Source of the DNA: Halopelagius longus
Lineage (GTDB): Archaea; Halobacteriota; Halobacteria; Halobacteriales; Haloferacaceae
DNA: 64,000 nt
Assembly (NCBI RefSeq): GCF_900100875.1
Contig: NZ_FNKQ01000002.1
Coordinates: 806,001-870,000 of the forward strand
Reading direction: 5' to 3'
In this document: in pieces, positions 42,380 through 49,977 of the stretch
Layout of the letters: every line of letters begins with the position of its first letter
Position numbering within the stretch: position 1 is the stretch's first letter
Made by a program: the position numbers and the translations under genes
Notes under the pieces: model-generated
Database searches by the model: none
What the model was told of the DNA's origin: nothing
What the model saw: only the letters and a program-made list of their open reading frames with translations

Positions 42380-43354
42380 TCAGGGTCGCCGGGCGAGGGC
42401 GACTGCGACGACGAGGGAGACGAAGGCGACGACTGCGGTGCCGACGCCGAATCCGGGCGTCGTCGTCTCCGTCTCCGGTTCGGTCGTCGCGCCGGTCTCA
42501 CTCGTCGGTTCGTCCGTCTCCGGTTCGGTCGTCGGGGCGGCGGTTTCCGTCGGCGTCTCGGTGACGGGCGTCTCCGTTTCCGTCGCGGTCAACAACGGAG
42601 TGGTCGTCCCGTTCTCGGTCGTCGTCTCGTTCGTCACCGACCGAACGGGCAGTTCGTACTCGTAGGACTCGTTGTCGCTTCCGTTCGCCCGCGCGACGGT
42701 CACGGCGACGGAGTCCGTCGCGTTCGTGACGTTGCGGAGGTCGAACGTCGCGGCGTACGTGCCGTTTGCGGTGACGTTCGTCGTCGTCTGTTTGAGGTAC
42801 TGCGTCGCGTTCTCGTCGGCGGCCTGCACTCGAACGGTGAGTTCGGTCCCCTCGTCGTACGTCGCGTACCCCGAGAGCGTCGCGTTCGACCCCGCTTCGA
42901 GCGTTCGGTTCTCGTCGCGGGGGTCGAACGGCGTCGAGTCTACGAACCGCCGTTCGTACTCGACGGAGGCGTTCGACTCGCTCTGCGCGCGGACGGTCAC
43001 CGTCACCGGCCCGCCCGAACCGTTCGGCATAGACGAGAAGTTAAACGAGGCTTCGTACGTCCCCTCGTCGGTCACGTTCGTCGTCGCCGTCTTGATGAAC
43101 TGCACTTGGCCTTCTCCCGAGGACTGCAGGTAGACCTGCACGGTAGTGCCCGCGTCGAGCGTCGTGTTCCCGGAGACGGTTTGGTTCGTCTCGGGGAGGA
43201 ACGTCGCGTTCTCGTCGTGCGGTGTGAACGTGGCGTTCTCCGCGGCGGCGACGCCGCCGGTGAGAACGACGCTCCCCGCGAGAACCGCGAGGAGAGCCGT
43301 CACCGCGAGAGAGAGCCGTCTAGACGAGTCAGTCGATAGAGGGCGTTTGAACAT
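42380..43354 (-). CDS. PGF-CTERM surface protein with two beta-sandwich repeats
   Basis: 324 residues. A Sec signal peptide (LSLAVTALLAVLAGSVVLTG, ending GGVAAAENATF) precedes two similar domains of about 95 residues: first copy FTPHDENATFLPETNQTVSG, second copy FDPRDENRTLEAGSNATLSG. Each is rich in NxT sites (N-glycosylation sequons). A Thr/Pro/Glu stalk (TETETPVTETPTETAAPTTE) leads to the sorting tail TPGFGVGTAVVAFVSLVVAV with terminal Arg, the PGF-CTERM signal cut by an archaeosortase and replaced with lipid. It is a surface protein of unknown ligand, of the BGTF type. Confidence 0.88.
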   Translation of the reverse strand: MFKRPLSTDSSRRLSLAVTALLAVLAGSVVLTGGVAAAENATFTPHDENATFLPETNQTVSGNTTLDAGTTVQVYLQSSGEGQVQFIKTATTNVTDEGTYEASFNFSSMPNGSGGPVTVTVRAQSESNASVEYERRFVDSTPFDPRDENRTLEAGSNATLSGYATYDEGTELTVRVQAADENATQYLKQTTTNVTANGTYAATFDLRNVTNATDSVAVTVARANGSDNESYEYELPVRSVTNETTTENGTTTPLLTATETETPVTETPTETAAPTTEPETDEPTSETGATTEPETETTTPGFGVGTAVVAFVSLVVAVALARRP

Positions 43355-43411
43355 GCGTCCCCCTCTATGAGGAGCGGTGAAAAGTCACCAACGGTAACTA
43401 AAACGACGAGT

Positions 43412-44521
43412 TTACTCTCCGACGAGTTCGGCCGCCGCGTCGGTCACCGCCGCCGCCGCCGTCCGAACGTCCTCGACGCGGACGTACTCGCGTTCGGCGT
43501 GGGCGACGGCCCCCTCCTCGTCGGCGAGGACGCCCGGCCCGAAGACGACGACGGGCGCGGGCGAGAAGTACGACGCCTCCGTCGCCGCGGTGAACGGGCG
43601 CACGTCGCCGGACCCGCCCGCCCGACGGGACGCCTCGGCGACGGTTTCGACGAGTTCGTGGTCCTCGTCGGTGGCGAACGCCTCCAAGAACGGCGTCGGG
43701 CGGTCCGTCAGGTCGAACGAGACGCCAACGTCGTCGGGGACGGCCTCCCGAACGGCGGATTCGAGGCCGTCGCGGAACTCCGCGGCCGACTCCGGCGGGA
43801 CGCTCCGCCGGTCTAAGACGAGTCGGCACCCGGCGGGCACCTGATTCGTCGCGTCGCCGCCAGCCACCGTCGTCGGCGTCAGCGTCGCGGACCCGAGGGA
43901 GGGGTGCGCCGCCCGCCCCTCGTCGTAGGAGCGAATCGCCGCCAACGCCGCTTCGAGTGCGAAGACCGCGTTGACGCCCGACTCCGGTTCGGCGGCGTGG
44001 GAGGCGACGCCCGAGAGCGTCAGCGTCCCCTGAAACCGCCCCTTCGCGGCGGTGCAGACGTCGAGGTTCGTCGGTTCGCCGACGACGTACATGTCGCCGT
44101 CGACGTCCAGTGCGTGCGCGCCCGTCGAGAGCAGTTCCTCGTCGGGCGTCACCGCGAGGGTGAGTCGGGCGTCCGCCGCGGGTTCGACGGCGACGAACGC
44201 CGCGAGAAGCGCCGCGAGCGGTCCCTTGGCGTCGCACGAACCTCGTCCGCGAATCACGTCGTCGTCGCGGCGGAACGGGACGTGCGGCGAGACGGTGTCG
44301 ATGTGGGTGTTCAACACGAGGTGCCGGTCGGGCTCTGCGGCCCCCTTCGAGGCGACGGTGTTGCCCGCCTCGTCGATTTCGGGGTCGAACCCGGCGTCTT
44401 CGAGCGTCTCGACCAGCAGGTCGCGCATCTCCTCGACGCCGTCGTTCGAGGCGACGGGCACCGCGCGTTCGAGGAAGTCGATGGGGTCGAACGCCGAGGC
44501 GGCGTCCGAATCGGAGTTCAT
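43412..44521 (-). CDS. dapE: M20 peptidase, likely succinyl-diaminopimelate desuccinylase
   Basis: 369 residues of the zinc M20 family. Metal-binding motifs: LVLNTHIDTVSPH (His, about residue 73), GRGSCDAKGPLAALLAAF (bridging Asp) and LAVTPDEELLSTGAHAL (Glu-Glu). It is the last gene of the lysine cluster, where a desuccinylase would act on succinyl-LL-diaminopimelate; the family also includes ArgE-like and LysK-like enzymes, so the context decides. It has its own strong TATA element (44544-44552) located in the 46-nt gap after lysA. Confidence 0.85.
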   Translation of the reverse strand: MNSDSDAASAFDPIDFLERAVPVASNDGVEEMRDLLVETLEDAGFDPEIDEAGNTVASKGAAEPDRHLVLNTHIDTVSPHVPFRRDDDVIRGRGSCDAKGPLAALLAAFVAVEPAADARLTLAVTPDEELLSTGAHALDVDGDMYVVGEPTNLDVCTAAKGRFQGTLTLSGVASHAAEPESGVNAVFALEAALAAIRSYDEGRAAHPSLGSATLTPTTVAGGDATNQVPAGCRLVLDRRSVPPESAAEFRDGLESAVREAVPDDVGVSFDLTDRPTPFLEAFATDEDHELVETVAEASRRAGGSGDVRPFTAATEASYFSPAPVVVFGPGVLADEEGAVAHAEREYVRVEDVRTAAAAVTDAAAELVGE

Positions 44522-44543
44522 GCGAAGACGTTCCCTCGGTTCG

Positions 44544-44552
44544 ATATAAAAA
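44544..44552 (-). promoter_or_regulatory. TATA element of dapE
   Basis: On the minus strand TTTTTATAT (44552-44544), centred 27 nt before the ATG at 44521, in the gap between lysA and dapE. dapE can therefore be transcribed alone and leaderless. Confidence 0.7.
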
Positions 44553-44567
44553 GACCCGGACCGTCCG

Positions 44568-45833
44568 TTACTCCTCTAAGCGCACCAAGTCGTCGAACGT
44601 CTCCCTGCGGCGTGCGACGCGCGCCTCGCCGCCTTCGAGGGCGATTTCGACCGGCCGGGGCTGGGAGTGGAACTGACTCGCCATCGCGTAGCCGTACGCG
44701 CCGGTGTGGCCGATGGCGACGACGTCGCCGCGGTCGGGGCGCGGGAGCGGTCGGTCGCGGCAGAACGTGTCCGAACTCTCGCAGACCGGACCGCCGACCG
44801 TCAGCGGTTCGACCGGCGCGTCGGGGTTCGTGAGGTTGCGGATGCCGTGGTAGGCGTCGTACATCGCCGGTCGAATCAGCGTCGTCATGCTGGCGTCGAT
44901 GCCGACGACGGTCGTCTCCGGCGTGTCCTTGACGGTGTTGACGGTCGCGAGCAGACACCCGGCGTCGGCCAAGAGGTAACGACCGGGCTCTATCTTCAGC
45001 GTCGCGTCGAGGTCACCGAGTGCCTCGGCGGTGCGTTCGGCGACCGCATCGATGTCGAGGGGGTCCTCGTCGTCGCGGTACGGGACGCCGAACCCGCCGC
45101 CGATGTCGAGGAATTCGAGGTCGCCCACCTCGCGGGCTAACTCGCCCATCTTCGCGACGTACTCGGCGTGGGCGTCCATATCCTCGTCGAGCATGCCGCT
45201 TCCGGCGTGGGCGTGGAGGCCCACGAGGTCCATGTCGTACTCCTCGCGGACGCGTTCGGCGACTTCCGGGACGCTGTCGTACGGAATTCCGAACTTCGGG
45301 TGCGCGCCGGTCTTGACCTTCTCGTGGTGACCGGCGGCGATGCCGGGGTTGACGCGGAGGCAGAGGCGGCCGTCGAATCCGCGTTCCGCGAGGCGTTCGA
45401 CGCTGTCCTCCGCGCCGACGTTGAACGTCATGCCCGGCGCGTCCTCCCAGACGCCGACGACGTAGTCCAAGTCGCCGTCCGGGGGGTTGACGCCGGTGTA
45501 CTGTATCTCGTCGGGGTCCGCACCGGCGCGGAGGGCGCGGAACACCTCGCCCGCGGCGGCGCACTCCATCGGGACGCCCTCGTCTAAGAGCGTCTCGATG
45601 ACGGCGCGCCCGGAGTGGGCCTTCACCGCGAACATCACCGTCGGGTCGTCGAACGCCGCCTCGAAGGCGGCGGAGAGTCGCCGGTAGTTCTGCCGGATGC
45701 GGTCTAAGTCGATTACGTACGCGGGCGTGTCGTACTGCTCGGCGAGACTGCGGAGTCGAACCGCGTCCCAGTCGCCGAGGCGACGAACCGCCGGGTCGGA
45801 GTCGGAGTCTGTCGTCGGAGTCGGGTCAGTCAT
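44568..45833 (-). CDS. lysA: Diaminopimelate decarboxylase
   Basis: A 421-residue type III PLP enzyme. FAVKAHSGRAVI contains the PLP Lys (about residue 69); GLHAHAGSGML and LDIGGGFGVPYR are the PLP phosphate and His regions; KIEPGRYLLADAG and VCESSDTFCRDR (catalytic Cys region) and GAYGYAMASQFHSQPRP complete the site. It makes lysine from meso-diaminopimelate, the last step. The start at 45833 overlaps the DapF-like gene by 8 nt, which places it in the same operon. Confidence 0.94.
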   Translation of the reverse strand: MTDPTPTTDSDSDPAVRRLGDWDAVRLRSLAEQYDTPAYVIDLDRIRQNYRRLSAAFEAAFDDPTVMFAVKAHSGRAVIETLLDEGVPMECAAAGEVFRALRAGADPDEIQYTGVNPPDGDLDYVVGVWEDAPGMTFNVGAEDSVERLAERGFDGRLCLRVNPGIAAGHHEKVKTGAHPKFGIPYDSVPEVAERVREEYDMDLVGLHAHAGSGMLDEDMDAHAEYVAKMGELAREVGDLEFLDIGGGFGVPYRDDEDPLDIDAVAERTAEALGDLDATLKIEPGRYLLADAGCLLATVNTVKDTPETTVVGIDASMTTLIRPAMYDAYHGIRNLTNPDAPVEPLTVGGPVCESSDTFCRDRPLPRPDRGDVVAIGHTGAYGYAMASQFHSQPRPVEIALEGGEARVARRRETFDDLVRLEE

Positions 45834-46362
45834 CGTCCGCCGGTCGGGGCTCCTCGGACACGACTGATTCGGTTTCGGTCCGAGGAGAACGACCCAAGCG
45901 GCCGCCATCCGGTGCGGGCGCGGGCGCGGCCAGCGACGCTTCGGACTCGCGTTCGCGGACGACGGCGGCGTTCGTCCCCTCGTCCTCGGAGGAGAGCGCT
46001 TCGACGCGGACGCCGTCGCCGTCGGCCACGGCGCGGTACGTGCCCGTCTGCGTGTCGAGTAAGACGGTTTCCTCGCCGATTCGGTCGAGGGCCCACGCGG
46101 CGGCGCACCCCGCGGCGGCGGGCGTGACGCGTTCGACGGTCCCCTCGGGGTTCACGAACGTCGTGACGACGCGCGGTTCGGCGTAGCTCTGTTCGAGTGC
46201 GAGAAAGAGGACGCCCTCGGCGTCGTCCTCGGACTCGCAGGCGGCGCGGACGAACGCCCGTCGGTCGGGGACGGCCTGGGCCGCGTCGACGGCGAGAAGT
46301 CGGCAGTTGTGGTTTTCGCTTCGGTACGATTCGTACGAGATGGTTCGGTCGGATACGTTCAT
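45826..46362 (-). CDS. Degenerate half-length DapF-like protein
   Basis: 178 residues. Residues about 6-120 align by eye to the N-terminal domain of diaminopimelate epimerase: the start ISYESYRSENHNCRLLAVDA replaces the F..YHGTGNDFV-VVD pattern, AEGVLFLALEQSYAEPRVVT and TFVNPEGTVE follow the same order, and LDTQTGTYRAV ends it. Where DapF has the catalytic CGNGAR this protein has TPAAAG. The C-terminal domain with the second catalytic Cys is missing, replaced by a Ser/Glu/Pro tail. It sits in the dapF position between dapD and lysA, overlapping lysA by 8 nt. It should not be an epimerase; a structural or regulatory role, or decay, is possible. Confidence 0.75.
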   Translation of the reverse strand: MNVSDRTISYESYRSENHNCRLLAVDAAQAVPDRRAFVRAACESEDDAEGVLFLALEQSYAEPRVVTTFVNPEGTVERVTPAAAGCAAAWALDRIGEETVLLDTQTGTYRAVADGDGVRVEALSSEDEGTNAAVVRERESEASLAAPAPAPDGGRLGRSPRTETESVVSEEPRPADDD

Positions 46363-46370
46363 GGGTGGTG

Positions 46371-46478
46371 CTAACGCGGTGGCTCGGTCAGATTCCGGCG
46401 TGGCCGCGAGTGGCCGGACACGGGAGTCGCGCGAAAGAGAGAGGGTCGAGCGTTCGCGGATGCTCCCGTGCCGTTCAT
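46371..46478 (-). CDS. Possible 35-residue leaderless upstream ORF
   Basis: ATG at 46478 begins MNGTGASANARPSLFRATPV and ends at TAG 46373-46371, 8 nt before the ATG of the DapF-like gene. A TATA element (46509-46501) is centred 27 nt upstream of this ATG, so transcription probably starts at this ORF. The DapF-like gene lacks an obvious ribosome binding site. Coding status is unproven. Confidence 0.3.
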   Translation of the reverse strand: MNGTGASANARPSLFRATPVSGHSRPRRNLTEPPR

Positions 46479-46500
46479 CGGAGCCCACTATGTCTCCCCC

Positions 46501-46509
46501 CTATATATG
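46501..46509 (-). promoter_or_regulatory. TATA element upstream of the DapF-like gene and lysA
   Basis: Minus strand CATATATAG, in a clearly AT-rich pocket of the 210-nt gap after dapD. It would give lysA and the DapF-like gene a promoter separate from dapA-dapB-dapD. Confidence 0.65.
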
Positions 46510-46572
46510 TTCTGGTGACGATGACATTCGTTGCCACGACCGATGGTCGTGGGAGTCGGTGTCAGTGGACGC

Positions 46573-47418
46573 TCACTCTCGGAGCGCTTCCTCCCTGCGG
46601 GTCTTGTCCAGCGTCTCCTCCTCGATGTCGAGGGCGACGACGGCGGGCTTGAACGCGCCGCCGGCGAACAGGTCGTGGTCGCCGATGGACGACTCGACGT
46701 AGCGGGTGAACGCCCGGCGGTTCGCGGGCAGGTGTCCGTAGAGGACCTCTTCCTCCACGAGGTCGTAGACCGGGATGCGCGGCGACAGCAGCGTGTTCTC
46801 GCCGACGACGGTGTTCTCGCCGACGTGGAAGCCGGAGGTGACGCGGCATCCCGCGCCGAGGGAGACGTCGTCCTCGACGATGACGGGCGCGTCCTCGACG
46901 GGTTCGAGGACGCCGCCGATGAGGGTGTTCGCGCCGAGTTTCACGTTCTCGCCGATCTGCGCGCAGGAGCCGACGGTGTCGCAGGAGTCGACCAGCGTTC
47001 CGTCGCCCACGTGCGCGCCCACGTTGACGAACGAGGGCGACATCATGATGCAGTCGCGGCCGAGGTACGCGCCGCGGCGGATGACGGTCCCGTCCGGCGT
47101 GTTCCGCGTCCCGCGTTCGCCGAGGTCGGCCGTCTCGCGGAGGGGGAGCACGTCGTAGTAGGTCACGTCGCCGTGTTCGCGGCCCTCCGTCTCCCGGAGG
47201 CCGAAGTTCAGCAGGATACCCCGCTTGACCCACTCGTTGACCTCCCAGCCGTCGGGGCCGGACCCGCCGGTCTGTTCGGCCGCGCGGACCTCTCCGCCTT
47301 CGAGGGCTTCGAGGAACGCATCGAGCGTCGCCAGTTCCTCGCTTCCGGCCGTCGTGACCGAGAGGGCGTCGTCTTGGTATCGCTGCCACAGGTCGTCGAT
47401 TTCGGATTGTATGCTCAT
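46573..47418 (-). CDS. dapD: Tetrahydrodipicolinate N-succinyltransferase
   Basis: 281 residues. After a helical N-terminus (MSIQSEIDDLWQRYQDDALS), residues about 110-245 form left-handed beta-helix repeats: GTRNTPDGTVIRRGAYLGRD, VNVGAHVGDGTLVDSCDTVG, GEENVKL-type turns, GVLEPVEDAPVIVEDDVSLG, matching bacterial DapD. VDLVEEEVLYG-like ending sets the C-terminus. It transfers succinyl from succinyl-CoA in the succinylase branch of lysine synthesis, in keeping with the dapE partner. It overlaps dapB by 4 nt. Confidence 0.94.
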   Translation of the reverse strand: MSIQSEIDDLWQRYQDDALSVTTAGSEELATLDAFLEALEGGEVRAAEQTGGSGPDGWEVNEWVKRGILLNFGLRETEGREHGDVTYYDVLPLRETADLGERGTRNTPDGTVIRRGAYLGRDCIMMSPSFVNVGAHVGDGTLVDSCDTVGSCAQIGENVKLGANTLIGGVLEPVEDAPVIVEDDVSLGAGCRVTSGFHVGENTVVGENTLLSPRIPVYDLVEEEVLYGHLPANRRAFTRYVESSIGDHDLFAGGAFKPAVVALDIEEETLDKTRREEALRE

Positions 47419-48188
47419 CGTTGGTCGAGTACGTCGTCGAAGTCGTACCGCCCGGCGTCGCGTCCCGCGACCCAGACGGCGGCGTCGAGTGCGCCGGCGG
47501 CGAAGACGCCGCGGGCACCCGCTCTGTGCGTCAGCGAGAGGAGTTCGTGGTTGCCGGCGAGGAGGACTTCGTGTTCGCCCGTCACGTCGCCCGCGCGCCG
47601 CGCGTGGACGCCGATTTCGCCGTCCTCGCGCGGTTGGTCGCCGACGCGTCCGTGGACGCGTTCGGCCTCGCCGCGGACCTCTTCTATGTCGTCTAAGATG
47701 GTGTTCGCCGTGCCCGAGGGGGCGTCGCGCTTCCCGTTGTGGTGCGTCTCCGTCACCTCGATGTCGTAGCCGGGAAGCGCCGCCACCGCCTCGCGGACGG
47801 CGCGGCGGAGGGCCGCGACCCCCCGAGAGAAGTTCGCCGCCTTCAGGACGGGGACGGACTCGGCGGCCGACTCAAGCGCCGCGCGGCCCGCCTCGTCGAA
47901 TCCGGTCGTGCCGACGACGGCGGCGACGCCCGCGTCCGCGCAGGCGGCCACGTAGTCGGCGCTGGAGTCGGGGCCGGTGAAGTCCACGAGGACGTCCGGC
48001 ATCTCCACCTCCAGCAGTTCGTCTATCTCCGCGGCGTCGCGGACCGGGACGCCCGAAATCTCCTCGACCGGCGACCGGTTGACCGCGAGCACCACGTCCA
48101 CGTCGTCGCGGTCGGTGGCGGCGTCCAGAACCTCCCGGCCCATGCGTCCGGCCGCGCCCGTGACGGCGAGGCGAACCGGCTCGGACAT
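47415..48188 (-). CDS. dapB: 4-hydroxy-tetrahydrodipicolinate reductase
   Basis: 257 residues. Start LAVTGAAGRMGREVLDAATD is the nucleotide-binding fold, DVLVDFTGPDSSADYVAACA and GTTGFDEAGRAAL the domain core, and ETHHNGKRDAPSGTANTILD the substrate-binding signature with catalytic His/Lys. It uses NAD(P)H to reduce the dapA product. It starts immediately after the dapA stop (48189) and overlaps dapD by 4 nt. Confidence 0.95.
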   Translation of the reverse strand: MSEPVRLAVTGAAGRMGREVLDAATDRDDVDVVLAVNRSPVEEISGVPVRDAAEIDELLEVEMPDVLVDFTGPDSSADYVAACADAGVAAVVGTTGFDEAGRAALESAAESVPVLKAANFSRGVAALRRAVREAVAALPGYDIEVTETHHNGKRDAPSGTANTILDDIEEVRGEAERVHGRVGDQPREDGEIGVHARRAGDVTGEHEVLLAGNHELLSLTHRAGARGVFAAGALDAAVWVAGRDAGRYDFDDVLDQR

Positions 48189-49109
48189 CTACTCGGCCCC
48201 CGCCGCGCCCAAAGACTCCTCGCGCGCCGCGTCGAGTTCGTCGAGGATGCGCCGCAGTTCCTCGGCGTTCTCCTCGCGCAGTTCGGTCAACGGCGGGCGG
48301 AGCGTCCCCGGTGCGTGTCCCCGCATCTCCACCGCCTTCTTCACCGGAATCGGGTTCGTCTCGACGAACAGGTGGCGGTTGAGCGGTCCGAGTTCGTGGT
48401 GGAGTTCCCGCGCCCGGCCGTAGTCGCCGTCGAGGGCCGCCTCCACCATCGCCACCGTCCGTTCGGGTTCGACGTTCGCGGTGACGGAGATGGTGCCGAC
48501 GCCGCCGACGGAGAGGACGGGGAGCGTGAGTGCGTCGTCGCCCGACAGCACCGCGAACTCCTCGCCGCGCGTGCGCTCGACGACTTCGGATATCTGCCCG
48601 AGGTCGCCGCTCGCGGCCTTGTAGCCGACGATGTTCTCGTGTTCGGCGAGTGCGGCGGCCGTCTCCGGTTCGACGTTTCGGCCCGTCCGCGAGGGGACGT
48701 TGTACGCTATCTGCGGGACGTCCACTTCGTCTGCGACGGTCCGGAAGTGCTCCAGCAGACCGGCCTGTTCGGGCTTGTTGTAGTACGGCGAGATGAGGAG
48801 GAGCCCGTCCGCGCCCACGTCGGCGGAGCGTCGAGACAACTCCAACGCCTCGCGGGTGGAGTTCGACCCCGACCCCGCGATTACGGGCACCTCCTCCACC
48901 GCCTCGACCACCGTCTCGACGACTTCGATGTGTTCGTCGTGGGTGAGGGTGGCGCTCTCGCCCGTCGAACCGACGGGGACGAGGCCGGCGACGCCCGCCG
49001 CTTCGAGGCGTCGCGCGTTCTCCGCGAGCGTTTCGTGGTCGATACTGCCGTCCGAGGCGAACGGCGTCGTCATCGCCGGGAAGACTCCCGTCAAGTCGAG
49101 TTCCGTCAT
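48189..49109 (-). CDS. dapA: 4-hydroxy-tetrahydrodipicolinate synthase
   Basis: A 306-residue TIM-barrel lyase. GLVPVGSTGESATLTHDEHI is the pyruvate site, YNVPSRTGRNVEPETAAALA the catalytic Tyr with the Arg that binds the substrate carboxyl, and NIVGYKAASGDLGQISEVVE the Schiff-base Lys. It condenses pyruvate with aspartate semialdehyde. It is the first gene of dapA-dapB-dapD. No TATA is near its ATG; the best element is at 49323-49331, giving a leader of about 190 nt. Confidence 0.94.
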   Translation of the reverse strand: MTELDLTGVFPAMTTPFASDGSIDHETLAENARRLEAAGVAGLVPVGSTGESATLTHDEHIEVVETVVEAVEEVPVIAGSGSNSTREALELSRRSADVGADGLLLISPYYNKPEQAGLLEHFRTVADEVDVPQIAYNVPSRTGRNVEPETAAALAEHENIVGYKAASGDLGQISEVVERTRGEEFAVLSGDDALTLPVLSVGGVGTISVTANVEPERTVAMVEAALDGDYGRARELHHELGPLNRHLFVETNPIPVKKAVEMRGHAPGTLRPPLTELREENAEELRRILDELDAAREESLGAAGAE

Positions 49110-49475
49110 GTGGTGTCGTGTCTGTGTGTCTGCGTCGCGTGTGGTCGAACGCCGGTGCGCACCGCGCCGAAAGTCGCCCGAGACGGGGTCGCTACTCCCG
49201 CCACGAGCGTTACGGTGCGCGTTTTTTCGGTTTCAGAAGAGCCCCACGCGTCGCTGTCGGCAGGCGGACACCCGACCGGGACGACGTGGGTCGCGTCACA
49301 CGCGAGAAACTGGACCGTTGCCAGATATAACTTGCGTCGTACGCAACATCCGCCGACCGGACGAGAGCGCCGACGGCGGCGGCCGGGGCGCAGACACCGT
49401 ACGCGCGCGGCCGGGCGGGCGCGAGAACCGGGAATCGCCCCACAATTCATTAGGTGTCGTCCCCCCCAGTGAGGT
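49110..49475. other. Divergent intergenic region upstream of dapA
   Basis: No gene is supported. It holds the dapA promoter candidate and a palindrome (49323-49346), a long predicted dapA leader with no clear hairpin or riboswitch, and next to the plus-strand NYN gene an AT-rich ATTCATTAGG (49446-49455) about 26 nt before the ATG. Confidence 0.5.
49323..49346 (-). promoter_or_regulatory. dapA operon promoter with palindromic operator candidate
   Basis: On the minus strand GTTATATCT (49331-49323) is TATA-like. Directly upstream of it, TTGCGTCGTACGCAA (49332-49346) is a perfect inverted repeat (6-bp arms, 3-nt centre). It overlaps the position of the BRE, where a bound protein would control TFB/TBP loading. 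It could be a lysine-responsive operator; the regulator is unknown. Confidence 0.5.
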
Positions 49476-49973
49476 ATGACCGAGATTCATCCGGGCCAAC
49501 GCGTCGCCGTTCTGGCCGACGCGCAGAACCTCTATCATACGGCACAGAGCCTCTACTCGCGAAACATCGACTACTCGTCGCTGTTGGAGAAGGCCGTCTC
49601 CGACCGAGCGCTCACGCGCGCCATCGCCTACGTCGTCCGGGCGGACTCCCCCGACGAGGAGCGGTTCTTCGAGGCACTCGTCGACATCGGCTTCGAGACG
49701 AAGATAAAGGACATCAAGACGTTCGGCGACGGGTCGAAGAAAGCGGATTGGGACGTCGGGATGGCGTTAGACGCCGTGACGCTCGCGAATCACGTCGATA
49801 CGGTCGTGCTCTGTACGGGCGACGGCGACTTCTCCCGACTCTGTTCGCACCTGCGTCACGAGGGCGTCCGCGTGGAGGTGATGGCGTTCAAGGAGTCCAC
49901 CGCCGAGGAACTCATCCGCGAGGCGGACGCCTTCCTCGACATGTCGGAACGAACCGACACCTTCCTGCTGTAG
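49476..49973 (+). CDS. NYN-domain (PIN-like) protein
   Basis: 165 residues of the NYN/LabA family. RVAVLADAQNLYHTAQSLYS supplies the first Asp (DAQN), KADWDVGMALDAV the middle acidic cluster and VVLCTGDGDFSRLCSHLRHE the last (GDGDF), the arrangement of a PIN-like nuclease centre. VEVMAFKESTAEELIREAD closes the fold. A role in RNA cleavage is typical for the family but not proven. An AT-rich element about 26 nt before the ATG suggests a leaderless transcript. Confidence 0.86.
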   Translation: MTEIHPGQRVAVLADAQNLYHTAQSLYSRNIDYSSLLEKAVSDRALTRAIAYVVRADSPDEERFFEALVDIGFETKIKDIKTFGDGSKKADWDVGMALDAVTLANHVDTVVLCTGDGDFSRLCSHLRHEGVRVEVMAFKESTAEELIREADAFLDMSERTDTFLL

Positions 49974-49977
49974 TCTC

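Noticed and set aside
49110..49320. A lysine riboswitch in the long dapA leader
   Set aside because: No conserved lysine-box hairpins were recognisable, and such riboswitches are not known from haloarchaea. A protein operator fits better.
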